The position numbers and the translations under genes were made by a program. DNA of 64,000 nt. Source: Tabrizicola soli. GTDB lineage: Bacteria; Pseudomonadota; Alphaproteobacteria; Rhodobacterales; Rhodobacteraceae. The number at the start of each line of letters is the position of its first letter. Position 1 is the stretch's first letter. This document shows, one piece after another, positions 34,330-45,800 of this stretch. The notes beneath the pieces are model-generated. The model searched no databases, had not been told where the DNA came from, and saw only the letters and a list, made by a program, of their open reading frames with translations. The DNA lies in assembly GCF_015999335.1 (NCBI RefSeq), contig NZ_JAEACP010000017.1, positions 54,310-118,309 of the forward strand, in the 5' to 3' direction.

Positions 34330-36324
34330 TCAATGCGCCTGTGGTTTCGGGGGGTCTGCCATCGCGGCGGTCGGGCGATCCTCCAGCGCCGCCGCGGGGG
34401 GCAGGCCGGTCGCGGCCAGGATCGCCTGCTCGTCCAGCGTCTCTCGTTCCATCAGCGCGGCGACAAGCTGGTCGAGCTCGCGCCTGTGGTCCTGCAGCAG
34501 GCGGCGCGCCTCGTCGTGGCAGTCGCTGATGATGCCAAGGATTTCCCTGTCGATCAGGCGGGCGGTTTCCTCGCTGTAGGGTTTCGCTCCTCCGAATCCC
34601 GCATTCCCGACCCAGGTGTTCTGGCGCGGCGCAAGCTCGACCATGCCAAGCGCATCGCTCATGCCCCAGCGGGTGACCATCTGGCGGGCCAGCGCGGTGG
34701 CCTGTTCGATGTCGCTTTCCGCGCCCGTGGTGCGGGTGCCATAGACCAGTTCCTCGGCGGCGCGGCCGCCAAGGATGCCGATGATCCGGGCGCGCAGATA
34801 GGCCTCAGGGAAATTGTAGCGATCGGTCGGCGGGCGCTGGTAGGTGACCCCCAGGGCCTGCCCGCGCGGCACGATGCTGACCCGGTGGACCGGATCGGCC
34901 CCCGGCACGACCAGCCCCAGGATCGCATGCCCGCCCTCGTGATAGGCCACCCGCTCGCGGTCGGCATGGGTCAGGATGATCGGACGCTCCGGCCCCAGCA
35001 CGATCTTTTCCAGCGCGTCGAGGAAATCCTTGTGGCGGACCTGGTCCTGCTGCCGCCGCGCCGCCAGCAGGGCGGCCTCGTTCACCAGGTTCTTGATATC
35101 GGCCCCCGAGACGCCGGGCGTGGTCTGCGCCAGATCGTCGAGGTCCACGTCATCGGCAAGGGGCACGTTGCGGGTATGGACCCGGAAGATCGCGATGCGC
35201 CCGGTCTTGTCGGGCAGGTTCACCACCACGCGCCGGTCGAACCGGCCCGCGCGCAACAGCGCCTTGTCCAGCACGTCGGGCTGGTTGGTCGCGGCCAGCA
35301 CGATGATGCCCTCGCGGCTGGAGAAGCCGTCCATCTCGGTCAGGATCTGGTTCAGCGTCTGCTCCTGCTCGCTGGCGCCGCCCAGCACCGACTGGCCACG
35401 GGCGCGGCCGATCGAGTCGATCTCGTCGATGAAGATGATCGCCGGGGCATTCTTGCGGGCCTCGGTGAAGAGATCGCGCACCCGCGCCGCGCCGACGCCC
35501 ACGATCATCTCGACGAATTCCGCCCCGCTCATCGAGAAGAACGGCACCTCGGCCTCTCCCGCCACGGCGCGGGCCAGTAGCGTCTTGCCGGTGCCCGGCG
35601 CGCCGACCAGCAGCACGCCCTTGGGGGCCGTGCCGCCCAGCCGCGTGTATTTCTCGGGGTTCTTCAGGAAATCCACGATCTCGACCAGCTCGTTCTCGGC
35701 CTCGTCGATCCCGGCGACATCGTCGAAGGTGACCTTCGTTTCCGTCTCCTTGTCAAAACGCCTGGCGCGGCTCTTGCCCATGCCGGCCATGCCGCCGAAC
35801 AGCCCCCCGCCCTGCTTCGCGGCCCGGCGGAAAAGCCAGACATAAAGCCCGATGATCAGGAGCGCCGGACCGAAGGAAAACAGCAGCGACAGGATCGGAT
35901 TGGTCTCGGTCTGGATCGGCGTTGCCCGGATATCGACCTTGCGGGCGATCAACTCGGTCTCCAACCCAGGGTCGACGAAGACCGGCAGGATGGTGGTGAA
36001 GGTCCCGACCTCGCGCGGCGCTTCCGGAGGCCGGCCCTCGACGGCGGGCGGCGTCCAGGGGACGGCGGCGCGGAACTTGCCCTCGATCGCCTCGCCCCGT
36101 GTATGGATCGCCTCGACATTGTCCTTGGCCAGCTCGGCCCGGAAGAGGGTGTAGGAAACGGGGACCGGCGCATCCTCGTCGGGGTAGAACGAGGTGAACA
36201 GGAAATAGTTGATCCCGAGCAGCAGGAAGAAGATCAGCCAGGTCCGCCCGGGTGGAACCGGAGGTCCGTTGTCGCTGCCGCCGCCTTTCCCGGCCGGGCC
36301 GGTCTTCCTTCGTGCTGCAGGCAT
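34330..36324 (-). CDS. ftsH: FtsH-type ATP-dependent zinc metalloprotease
   Basis: 664 aa from the ATG at 36324 (a GTG at 36333 is also in frame). Two membrane helices near the N-terminus ([20 protein letters not shown] and [18 protein letters not shown]) flank the periplasmic domain. The AAA module has [20 protein letters not shown] and [12 protein letters not shown]; the second region of homology includes [15 protein letters not shown]. The zinc protease motif is HEGGHAILG. It degrades membrane and regulatory proteins. The N-terminal domain differs from the housekeeping FtsH pattern I know, so this may be a second paralogue. The PLD gene follows in the same operon. Confidence 0.9.
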   Translation of the reverse strand: MPAARRKTGPAGKGGGSDNGPPVPPGRTWLIFFLLLGINYFLFTSFYPDEDAPVPVSYTLFRAELAKDNVEAIHTRGEAIEGKFRAAVPWTPPAVEGRPPEAPREVGTFTTILPVFVDPGLETELIARKVDIRATPIQTETNPILSLLFSFGPALLIIGLYVWLFRRAAKQGGGLFGGMAGMGKSRARRFDKETETKVTFDDVAGIDEAENELVEIVDFLKNPEKYTRLGGTAPKGVLLVGAPGTGKTLLARAVAGEAEVPFFSMSGAEFVEMIVGVGAARVRDLFTEARKNAPAIIFIDEIDSIGRARGQSVLGGASEQEQTLNQILTEMDGFSSREGIIVLAATNQPDVLDKALLRAGRFDRRVVVNLPDKTGRIAIFRVHTRNVPLADDVDLDDLAQTTPGVSGADIKNLVNEAALLAARRQQDQVRHKDFLDALEKIVLGPERPIILTHADRERVAYHEGGHAILGLVVPGADPVHRVSIVPRGQALGVTYQRPPTDRYNFPEAYLRARIIGILGGRAAEELVYGTRTTGAESDIEQATALARQMVTRWGMSDALGMVELAPRQNTWVGNAGFGGAKPYSEETARLIDREILGIISDCHDEARRLLQDHRRELDQLVAALMERETLDEQAILAATGLPPAAALEDRPTAAMADPPKPQAH

Positions 36325-36686
36325 CCTTGCCACCTCTGCTTCTTTGCGAGCGGCCCGATGTTAGCGCGGCGATGCTTCGGCGCCAGTCCCGTTCGCGCGG
36401 GAAAGCTGCCGCCTGATCGACGCCAGCGCCGTTTGCGGCCGTTCGGGGCGTTCTCGTTCCGGGCCGGGGGCTTACTCGGCCAATCCTGCCGGGCTGAAAG
36501 CTTGGCGGCGGCTTCTCGGCGCGCGCCAACGACTCATGGAATGGCATCATGATCTCCGCTATGCCCGTCACCGATCGCCGCAGGGTGCACGGGGACGCCA
36601 TTCACGCCGCCGAACTTTCCACCCGGCCCTGGCCGGGAGAGCGCAGCGGCGGTCCGCAGCCCGATTACCGGACAGGAGCCGACAGC
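36325..36686. other. Divergent intergenic region between ftsH and selD
   Basis: About 360 bp separating two divergent genes. It should hold both promoters, but I see no convincing -35/-10 pair, palindromic operator or RNA structure. An open frame from 36549 continuous with selD exists but has no family similarity or ribosome site. Confidence 0.4.
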
Positions 36687-37733
36687 ATGATCGACCAACC
36701 CGAGCCCCGGCTGACCTCGCTTGCCCATGGCGGCGGTTGCGGCTGCAAGATCGCCCCGGCGGTATTGCAGGACATCCTGCGGGGCACGACCGCGATGCCG
36801 GTGCCGCCGGAGCTTCTGGTCGGCATCGAAACCTCGGACGATGCCGCCGTCTGGCAGATCAACGCGCATCAGGCGGTGGTGGCGACGACCGATTTCTTCA
36901 TGCCGGTGGTGGATGACCCGCGCGAGTTCGGGCGCATTGCCGCGACGAATGCGATTTCCGATGTCTATGCCATGGGCGCGACGCCGATCTTTGCGCTGGC
37001 CCTGGTGGGGATGCCGGTGAATGTGCTGTCCCCGCAAACCATCGGCCGGATCCTGGATGGCGGGGCCGAGGCCTGCCGGGCCGCCGGCATCGTCATTGCG
37101 GGCGGCCATACCATCGACTCGGTCGAGCCGTTCTATGGCCTGGTGGCGATCGGTCTGGTCGATCCGGCGCATATCCGCCGGAACCGCGATGCCCGGCCGG
37201 GCGATGTGCTGGTGCTGGGCAAGCCGCTGGGTGTCGGGATCTATTCCTCGGCGCTGAAGAAGGGGGTGCTGGACGCGGCCGGCCATGAAGCCATGATCGG
37301 CAGCACCACCCGGCTAAACACGCCCGGCCCCGATCTGGCCCGGATCGAGGGGGTTCACGCCATGACCGATGTCACCGGCTTCGGCCTTGCCGGTCACGCG
37401 CTGGAAATGGCGCATGGCTCGGGCTGTGCGGTGCATATCGACTGGCCTGCGGTACCGCTCTTGCCGGGCGTGCGCGATCTGGCGGCGGCCGGTCACATCA
37501 CCGGCGCCTCGGGGCGGAACTGGGCCAGCTATGGCGACGACGTGAGGCTGGAAGGGCTGACCGGGCTTGACCGCGCCCTGCTCAGCGACCCGCAAACCAG
37601 TGGCGGGCTGCTGGTCTCCTGCGCGGAAGACAGCCTGGACCGGGTCATGGCTGTCTTCCGGCACCACGGTTTCGAGAGTGCGAGCCGGATCGGGAGGGTC
37701 GGCAACGGTCAGGGCCTGATCGTCACCGGGTAA
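36687..37733 (+). CDS. selD: Selenide, water dikinase (selenophosphate synthase)
   Basis: 348 aa from the ATG at 36687 (GACAGGAGCC ribosome site upstream), the normal SelD length. It makes selenophosphate from selenide and ATP for SelA. The N-terminal catalytic loop is HGGGCGCKIAP, with Cys (not Sec) at the active position and the essential Lys. Other PurM-like blocks are DDAAVWQINAHQAVVATTDF, ATNAISDVYAMGATP and DVTGFGLAGHALEMA. It lies 4.4 kb from tRNA-Sec and completes the Sec toolkit in this locus. It converges on the ABC importer operon, 28 bp away. Confidence 0.94.
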   Translation: MIDQPEPRLTSLAHGGGCGCKIAPAVLQDILRGTTAMPVPPELLVGIETSDDAAVWQINAHQAVVATTDFFMPVVDDPREFGRIAATNAISDVYAMGATPIFALALVGMPVNVLSPQTIGRILDGGAEACRAAGIVIAGGHTIDSVEPFYGLVAIGLVDPAHIRRNRDARPGDVLVLGKPLGVGIYSSALKKGVLDAAGHEAMIGSTTRLNTPGPDLARIEGVHAMTDVTGFGLAGHALEMAHGSGCAVHIDWPAVPLLPGVRDLAAAGHITGASGRNWASYGDDVRLEGLTGLDRALLSDPQTSGGLLVSCAEDSLDRVMAVFRHHGFESASRIGRVGNGQGLIVTG

Positions 37734-37761
37734 GCCCGGCAGCACTCCGGGGACGACCCGG

Positions 37762-38504
37762 TCAGCGCGGCAGGCGCGGCAGGCTGGCGAGCAGCCGCTG
37801 CGTATAGGGGTGCGACGGGGCGTCCAGGATCTGGCGGGTCGCGCCGGCCTCGACGATGCGGCCGCGTTCCAGAACCAGAAGGTGCGGACACAGCGCCGCC
37901 ACGACTGCCAGGTCGTGCGAGACAAGGACCAGCGTCGTCTCCCGGGACAGCCCGGCCAGAAGGTCGATGATGCGGACGCGGGTCGAGAGGTCGAGCGCGC
38001 TGACCGGCTCGTCGGCAAGCAGGACGCGGGGGCGGGCGATCAGGGCCCGGGCGATGGCGATGCGCTGGCGCTGCCCGCCCGAGAAATCCTTCGGCCGCCG
38101 CCCGGCGCTGTCGGGCGGAAGGTCGACCGCAGCCAGCACGCGGGAGACCTCGGCAGCGGGGTCGCCGGGCAGGGACAGGGCCTGCAAGGGTTCGGTCAGG
38201 ATGCGGCGGACCGACATGCGCGGGTCGAGCGCGGTATAGGGATCCTGGAACACCGGCTGGACCAGCCGCCGATGCGCCCGCAGGGCCGCGCGGGACCGGA
38301 TGTCCAGCGGCCGCCCGTCCGAGAGCACCCGGCCGCCCTGCGGAGCGGCAAGGCCGAGCAGAAGGCGCAGGACCGTGGTCTTGCCGGATCCGCTTTCCCC
38401 GACGATCCCCAGATGCCCGCCCGGCGCGACCGAGAGCGACACGCCGCTCAGCACCGGCTGGCCGGGGCGATAGGCAAAATCCACGTTCTCCAACGCAAGC
38501 AGGC

Positions 38505-38508
<4 letters not shown>
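37762..38508 (-). CDS. ABC importer ATP-binding protein (dipeptide/nickel type, second ATPase)
   Basis: 248 aa. Walker A GESGSGKTTVLRLLLGLA near 34, signature SGGQRQRIAIARAL near 142, Walker B VLLADEPVSALD, and the H-loop LVSHDLAVVA. The C-terminus has the PYTQRLLASLP motif of the OppF/DppF/NikE branch. It overlaps the first ATPase gene by 4 bp and powers import with it. It is the last gene of the operon. Confidence 0.9.
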
Positions 38509-39307
<799 letters not shown>

Positions 39308-39311
<4 letters not shown>

Positions 39312-40120
39312 TCGCGAACCTCCGCGCTGTCGTCCAGCAGGTCGCGCAAGCCGTCGGCGACGAAGTTGATCGCCAGCACCAGCAGCACCAGCGCGCCCCC
39401 CGGCACCAGCACGCCCAGCGGCGCGGTATAGACCGTCGCCTGCGCCTGTTGCAGCAATTGCCCCCACGAGGCGTTGGGCGGCGGCGCGCCGAGGCCGAGG
39501 TAGGAGAGCGAGGCCTCGGCGATCACGGCAAGCCCGAATTGCAGCGCCAGGGCGACAAGCAGGGTCGGGGCGATGTTCGGCAGGACATGGGTCAGGACGA
39601 TCCGCAGCCAGCCAGCCCCGCAGCAACGCGCGGCGGTGACATAGTCCTGCGCCAGCACGCGCTTGGATACGACCCGCACCAGCCGGGCGATGATCGCCGA
39701 CATGGCCAGGCCGATGGCCAGGATCGCTGTGCCAAGGCTGGCGGTCTCGCTGGCGGCCACCACCAGCATGGCGAGGAGCAGAGTGGGAAAGGCGATCAGG
39801 ATGTCCAGCGCGGCGGCCAGCGCGTCGTCCAGCCCGCGCTGCGCAAACCCTGCCAAAACGCCCGCGACCGTGCCGATCAGCCCGCCCACCAGCGTCGCGC
39901 CCAGGCCCACCATCAGGGCGATGCGCGCGCCGATCATCACCTGGCTCAGACTGTCGCGGCCCAGCCGGTCGGTGCCGGCCCAATGCGCCCAGGACGGCCC
40001 CGCCAGACGACCGCCGGACATGTCCTCGACCGGCCAGGGGGTCCAGACCAGCGTCGTCAGCGCCACCGCAAATGCGAGACCCAGAAGCACGAGGCCAAGA
40101 CGGAAGGTCAGCCGCCTCAT
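39308..40120 (-). CDS. ABC importer permease (DppC/NikC type)
   Basis: 270 aa from the ATG at 40120. Six or so membrane helices; the inner-membrane ABC loop reads YVTAARCCGAGWLRIVLTHV, the EAA-like motif that docks to the ATPase. The conserved AGTDRLGRDSLSQVMIGARI motif of the DppC branch is present near 50. It pairs with the upstream DppB-type permease, whose gene overlaps it by 4 bp. The substrate is not defined by the permease. Confidence 0.88.
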
Positions 40121-41082
40121 GCCGCCTCGCCTTCGTCGGCGCCACGCAGGCGCGGGTCGATCAGGCGTTGCAGGATGTCGGCCAGGAAGCCGATCAGCAG
40201 CACCAGCAGGGTCGAGACCAGAAGCACACCCTGGACCGAGGGATAATCGCGCTGCTGGATCCCCAGGAGCAGCATCGAGCCCAGGCCCGGCAGGGCGAAG
40301 ACGCGCTCGACCACCACGGCCCCGAGCAGGGTCGAGGCCAGCTCGATCCCCAGGATCGAGATCACCGGAGCGGCGCCGTTCCGCAGCCCGTGGCGCAGCA
40401 GCGCCTGGGAGAAGCTGGAACCCATGGCGCGCGCGTTGCGCAGGTAGTCGGCCCCCAGCACGTCCAGCGTGGCCGAGCGGACATAGCGCAGGAGCGAGGC
40501 CCCCATCACCAGCGCGATGGTCACCACGGGCAGCACCAGCCCGCGCGTCGCCGCCGCAGGGTCGGCCCAACCTTTCGCCGGAAAGCCGCTGGCAGGCAGC
40601 AGGCGCCACTCGACCGCGACGATCCAGACCAGAAGGATGCCGATCCAGAACACCGGCACCGCGAGGCCCAGTTGCGACAGGCCGGACAGGGCGGCCCCGG
40701 TCCAGCGGTTGGCCTTGACGGCGGCCAGGATGCCCAGCGGCACCGCCAGCGCCAGGGCCAGAAGGAAGGCAGCCAGGGTCAGCGGCACCGTCACCGCCAG
40801 CCGCTTGGCGATCTCGGGCAGGACCGGAGAGCCGCTGACGAAGGATTTCCCCAGGTCGAACCGCGCGAGATCGCCCAGGAAGCGGAGGAGTTGCTGGCCG
40901 ATCGGCAGGTCGCTGCCGACCTGTTCGCGCGCGGCAGCGATCTGCGCCTCGTCCGCCCCGACCGACAGCAGTGCCGCCGCCGGATCGCCGGGCAGAAGCC
41001 GCAGCAGCACGAACAGCACCAGCCCCGCCACAACCAGCGACAGGGCCAGCACCAGCGTGCGGCGGAGGAGATAGCGCAGCAT
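40117..41082 (-). CDS. ABC importer permease (DppB/NikB type)
   Basis: 321 aa from the ATG at 41082 (a GTG just before it is also in frame). N-terminus LRYLLRRTLVLALSLVVAG followed by FVLLRLLPGDPAAALLS, the classic DppB/NikB opening. The EAA loop is DYLRNARAMGSSFSQALLRH, and the C-terminal ILLVWIV and LLVSTLLVLLIGFLADILQR segments are membrane helices. It is 18 bp after the substrate-binding protein gene. The heterodimeric channel is formed with the DppC-type subunit. Confidence 0.88.
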   Translation of the reverse strand: MLRYLLRRTLVLALSLVVAGLVLFVLLRLLPGDPAAALLSVGADEAQIAAAREQVGSDLPIGQQLLRFLGDLARFDLGKSFVSGSPVLPEIAKRLAVTVPLTLAAFLLALALAVPLGILAAVKANRWTGAALSGLSQLGLAVPVFWIGILLVWIVAVEWRLLPASGFPAKGWADPAAATRGLVLPVVTIALVMGASLLRYVRSATLDVLGADYLRNARAMGSSFSQALLRHGLRNGAAPVISILGIELASTLLGAVVVERVFALPGLGSMLLLGIQQRDYPSVQGVLLVSTLLVLLIGFLADILQRLIDPRLRGADEGEAA

Positions 41083-41100
41083 CACCGGCCTTTCGCGGCG

Positions 41101-42612
41101 TCAGGACGCCTTCTGGATGCCGCGCAGGAAGAATTGCGCGTTCAGCCCATTGACCGGATAGCCCGTGACCTTGACGGTCGAGACCACGATCTGCGGGTAG
41201 AGGAAGAACCAGTTCGATGCGGCATCCTCGGCGATGATCCTGTTGGCCTCGGTCAGCTTCTCGGTCTGCTGGGCCTCGGTGTCGCTCGCCTCGGCCTCTT
41301 CGATCAGCTTCGTCACCTCGGGGTTGTTGTAGCCCCAGTAGAAGTCGGGGTTGCCGTAGAAGACGATGTCGCGGTGGTTGACGTGTTCCTGCAGCGTCGC
41401 CTGGAAATCGTGCTTCTGGTAGATCTTCTCGTACCATTCGTTCGGCGTGATGATGTTGATGTTCACCGTGACGCCGATCTTGGCCAGTTCCGCCTTCACG
41501 AATTCCGCCGTGATCGGATGCGGGTCGTAGTTCGGCGTGTCCAGCGTGAAGGTGAAGCCATCGGCAAGGCCCGCCTCGGCCAAGAGCGCCTTGGCGCTTT
41601 CGGGATCGTAGGGATCGACCCCGGTCAGGTCCACATACCAGGGATCGGTCGGCGGCACGAAGGAGCCGATCAGCGTGCCCCGGTCGCCCCAGATCGCCTC
41701 GAGCAGCTTCTTGTCGTCGACCGCCCGCGCCAGCGCCTTGCGCACCTTGACGTTGTCGAAGGGCGCCACGCGGTCGTTCCAGGCCAGGAGCTGCTTGGTG
41801 GTCGATTTCCCCTCGGCGATGGTGAAGGCCGAGGTGTCCGCGAACATGCTCAATGCATCCGGGCTTTGCACCGAGGTGATGATGTCCACCGCATCGGTCA
41901 GAAGCGCATTGTTCAGCGCCGCCGCTTCGGAGAAATAGCTGAAGACCGCCCCGCCGTTCGCGGGCTTCTCGCCCCAGTAGCCGTCGAAGGTGGTCAGCGA
42001 CAGGGCGGTGCCGCGCGCCCAGTCCTCCAGCCTGTAGGGGCCGGTGCCGTCCTCTTTCGCGGTGATGTCGCCGGCGGCGTCATTGACGACCCAGACATAG
42101 GACAGGTTGTAGGGCAGCGAGATCGACTTCGAGGTCAGGGTGACGACCACCGTCTTGTCATCCGGCGTCTCGATCCCGGCGATGTTCGCAAGGCTGCGCT
42201 TGCGCGAGCTTTTCGAGGCCTCGGCCACGACGCGTTCGATCGAGTATTTCACATCCGCCGCGGTCAGCGGGTCGCCGGAGTGGAAGGTCACCCCGTCCTT
42301 GAGGGTGAAGGTATGGGTCAATCCATCCTCGCTGACCTCATGGCTGGCGGCGAGCACGGGCTCCACCGTGCCGGCGTCGGTCAGGCGGAAGAGGGCCTCA
42401 TAGACGTTGTCGTTGAAGGCCTCGTTGATGCCCTGACCGGCGCCTGCGGTATTGTCGAGGTTCTGCGGCTCATAAAGCGACCCGATCCGCAGGACGGCGG
42501 CGGGATCGGTTTCGGCCAGAAGGGCGGAAGGGGCGACGCTCAGCGTCAGGGCCAGAAGGCCTATGCCGAAAAGGGTGCGCATTGCCGGCGGGGCAAGGGT
42601 CTCATGGGACAT
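41101..42612 (-). CDS. ABC importer substrate-binding protein (SBP_bac_5 family)
   Basis: 503 aa. The ATG at 42612 is chosen because ACAGGAG precedes it; an internal ATG at 42582 would give a more usual signal peptide (MRTLFGIGLLALTLSVAPSA). Family 5 features: LYEPQNLDNTAGAGQGINEA near the mature N-terminus, YEALFRL, and LKDGVTFHSGDPLTAADVKY near 95-114. The C-lobe has FYWGYNNPEVTKLIEEA. It binds peptides, nickel chelates or glutathione-like ligands in the periplasm and feeds the adjacent permeases. It is the first gene of a five-gene minus-strand operon. Confidence 0.9.
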   Translation of the reverse strand: MSHETLAPPAMRTLFGIGLLALTLSVAPSALLAETDPAAVLRIGSLYEPQNLDNTAGAGQGINEAFNDNVYEALFRLTDAGTVEPVLAASHEVSEDGLTHTFTLKDGVTFHSGDPLTAADVKYSIERVVAEASKSSRKRSLANIAGIETPDDKTVVVTLTSKSISLPYNLSYVWVVNDAAGDITAKEDGTGPYRLEDWARGTALSLTTFDGYWGEKPANGGAVFSYFSEAAALNNALLTDAVDIITSVQSPDALSMFADTSAFTIAEGKSTTKQLLAWNDRVAPFDNVKVRKALARAVDDKKLLEAIWGDRGTLIGSFVPPTDPWYVDLTGVDPYDPESAKALLAEAGLADGFTFTLDTPNYDPHPITAEFVKAELAKIGVTVNINIITPNEWYEKIYQKHDFQATLQEHVNHRDIVFYGNPDFYWGYNNPEVTKLIEEAEASDTEAQQTEKLTEANRIIAEDAASNWFFLYPQIVVSTVKVTGYPVNGLNAQFFLRGIQKAS

Positions 42613-42685
42613 GGGAGAACTCCTGTGATCTCTTCCTGAGGACTGTCGGGATGCGCTGGGGGCGTCGGTCCTTCGGCTTTCAATG

Positions 42686-42705
42686 GATCGCTTAATGGCG
42701 CGATC
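42686..42705. promoter_or_regulatory. Inverted repeat upstream of the ABC importer operon
   Basis: GATCGC (42686-42691) and GCGATC (42700-42705) are inverted copies separated by 8 bases, about 75 bp upstream of the substrate-binding protein start on the minus strand. It may be an operator. The rest of 42613-42895, between this operon and the CRISPR array, holds no gene I can support. Confidence 0.3.
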
Positions 42706-42895
42706 GTCAATTCCATTCCGGCAGCGGAAAATGGGTAAGTCTTGCTGCCCCTGCCGCCATCAAGATGAAATACCCACCGCGCGCGGCCCCCGGGATCGGC
42801 ATGCGGCCTGCCTTGGCATGGCCTTTCGCAATCGGCGGCAGCATGTGCGTGGCCCGGAGCCAGGGAACCGCAACTGCTCCGAGCGAGCATGGCGC

Positions 42896-45800
42896 CGGCC
42901 GATCCGCGCTCCCGGATGGGGAGCGACCATTTGCGGTCAGGGGCCTTCGTCATGGTGTAGTAGTTTCGATTCGCGCTCCCGGATGGGGAGCGACTGCGTG
43001 GTCTCGCGTGGTGCATGAGCCGGATGTGGTTTCGATCCGCGCTCCCGGATGGGGAGCGACTAGGAGATTTCCGCGTCGATGCCTGCGACCTCATCGTTTC
43101 GATCCGCGCTCCCGGATGGGGAGCGACGGGCGCGCGCCAGCTGGTGCTTCTCGGTTTCGGCGGTGTTTCGATCCGCGCTCCCGGATGGGGAGCGACGGCC
43201 GCACGATCCAGCGGCAGGCGTCCGTCAGCGAGATGTTTCGATCCGCGCTCCCGGATGGGGAGCGACACCGACAGCACCGAGGACGGGGCGGCCCTCAAGT
43301 GGTTTCGATCCGCGCTCCCGGATGAGGAGCGACCAGCGATGCCACGTCCTCGACCCGCTCGCCGATCTCGTTTCGATCCGCGCTCCCGGATGGGGAGCGA
43401 CAGTCCTGGGCGCGGCCGCCACGTCCGAGGCGATCGTTTCGATCCGCGCTCCCGGATGGGGAGCGACTTGCCGCCATTCGTCCTCGATGCTCTCGTGGTT
43501 GTCGTTTCGATCCGCGCTCCCGGATGGGGAGCGACGACAACTGCGGCGGAGAAGGGGTGATCTGGGCCGACGTTTCGATCCGCGCTCCCGGATGGGGAGC
43601 GACCTGCTGGCGCGCGCCGGTCGATCGGGTGGCACTGGAGTTTCGATCCGCGCTCCCGGATGGGGAGCGACGGTCTATTTCGCATGAGCAAGCGCCCGGC
43701 AATCGGGGTTTCGATCCGCGCTCCCGGATGGGGAGCGACGAGCGCACGGTCAGCCGCTGCCTGGTCCGGCTCTGGTTTCGATCCGCGCTCCCGGATGGGG
43801 AGCGACGACATTCGGGCCAACCTCCGGAGCGCGCCCTTGTCGTTTCGATCCGCGCTCCCGGATGGGGAGCGACGTCGATCGTCTTCTGGGCGATCCAGCT
43901 GTCCGAGTTTCGATCCGCGCTCCCGGATGGGGAGCGACCGGGGACACGGTGCAGGACGTGCTTGTGGTGCAGGGTTTCGATCCGCGCTCCCGGATGGGGA
44001 GCGACGGCGGGGCCACGCTTTTTGTGAGGATTGCCTAATGGTTTCGATCCGCGCTCCCGGATGGGGAGCGACCTGGCAGGCTGCCAGCGCGCAGACCAGC
44101 TGCACGGTTTCGATCCGCGCTCCCGGATGGGGAGCGACGCGCCACCTGGTCGAACACCGAACAGCTGGGCAAGGTTTCGATCCGCGCTCCCGGATGGGGA
44201 GCGACCGCGCTTCACGTCACACCTCCATCTTGAGCTTGCGGTTTCGATCCGCGCTCCCGGATGGGGAGCGACGCGTGATGACCAATGCGGCCATTGCCTT
44301 CACCAAGTTTCGATCCGCGCTCCCGGATGGGGAGCGACTGTCGGTGCCGGTGACTTCGGGGCTGTGGTCGAGGTTTCGATCCGCGCTCCCGGATGGGGAG
44401 CGACGCAGATGCTTCCGCACAAATGCTGGTGGAGCGTCAGTTTCGATCCGCGCTCCCGGATGGGGAGCGACTCGCCCTTCCCGAATGACGTCTTCGCGGA
44501 CGCGCTGTTTCGATCCGCGCTCCCGGATGGGGAGCGACAGCCGCCGCGTTGGATCAGGTGGCGGCTCTGAGGGAGTTTCGATCCGCGCTCCCGGATGGGG
44601 AGCGACGGTCTCTTCCTTGGCGGTGATCAGCTGGAGGTCCCAGTTTCGATCCGCGCTCCCGGATGGGGAGCGACGCGGATGGTCTCCGGTCATTGGGAGG
44701 CTCCTGTCAGGTTTCGATCCGCGCTCCCGGATGGGGAGCGACGTTCGACCCCGAAAGCGCCCGCGCGGTGTAGGCCAGTTTCGATCCGCGCTCCCGGATG
44801 GGGAGCGACAGGAGACGACCGGCGCGGGCCTTGCCGACTTGGCGGTTTCGATCCGCGCTCCCGGATGGGGAGCGACGTCCTTGTGGCCGTTCTTCTCGGT
44901 GATGTAGTCGTTTCGATCCGCGCTCCCGGATGGGGAGCGACCTGCGGCTCGGGCCAGGTCAGTTGCCCCCCCACATGTTTCGATCCGCGCTCCCGGATGG
45001 GGAGCGACCACCCGGCGCGGGACACTGCGCGCTAACGGCATTGTTTCGATCCGCGCTCCCGGATGGGGAGCGACGGCGGCGTGTCCAAGCAGTATGTTTT
45101 CGGGGATGGGTTTCGATCCGCGCTCCCGGATGGGGAGCGACTCATGCAGGCGGTGAAAAGGTCGCAAGCCGCCTCGTTTCGATCCGCGCTCCCGGATGGG
45201 GAGCGACCTGGGCGATGAACGGCACCACCCTGGCGGCCGTGATGTTTCGATCCGCGCTCCCGGATGGGGAGCGACACCCGCGCGGGGGTTCGGGCAACAG
45301 CTCGGTCGCGTGTTTCGATCCGCGCTCCCGGATGGGGAGCGACTTGCCGTCACCATGGCCCAAGGCTTCGCCAACCATGTTTCGATCCGCGCTCCCGGAT
45401 GGGGAGCGACCCGTTACCCCCCAAAATCATACCACGACAAACCGGGTTTCGATCCGCGCTCCCGGATGGGGAGCGGCTATCGCCCCGGCCTGATCACGGT
45501 GGACTATCACCCGTTTCGATCCGCGCTCCCGGATGGGGAGCGACGCGGCTGGGCGACCGTGCGCCGGAGCCCGAGCTGTTTCGATCCGCGCTCCCGGATG
45601 GGGAGCGACCTGGAATTGGTGATCAGTTCTGATGCATCGCCTCGGTTTCGATCCGCGCTCCCGGATGGGGAGCGACCCTGCACGGCCATCCAGATGATCA
45701 GGGCCAGGGTGTTTCGATCCGCGCTCCCGGATGGGGAGCGACGGGTGTGGAAGTCGTCCCACCCCGGCGAGGATCTGTTTCGATCCGCGCTCCCGGATGG

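Noticed and set aside
36549..36686. N-terminal extension of SelD from an ATG at 36549.
   Set aside because: SelD homologues begin close to HGGGCGCK; the extension has no ribosome site or similarity.
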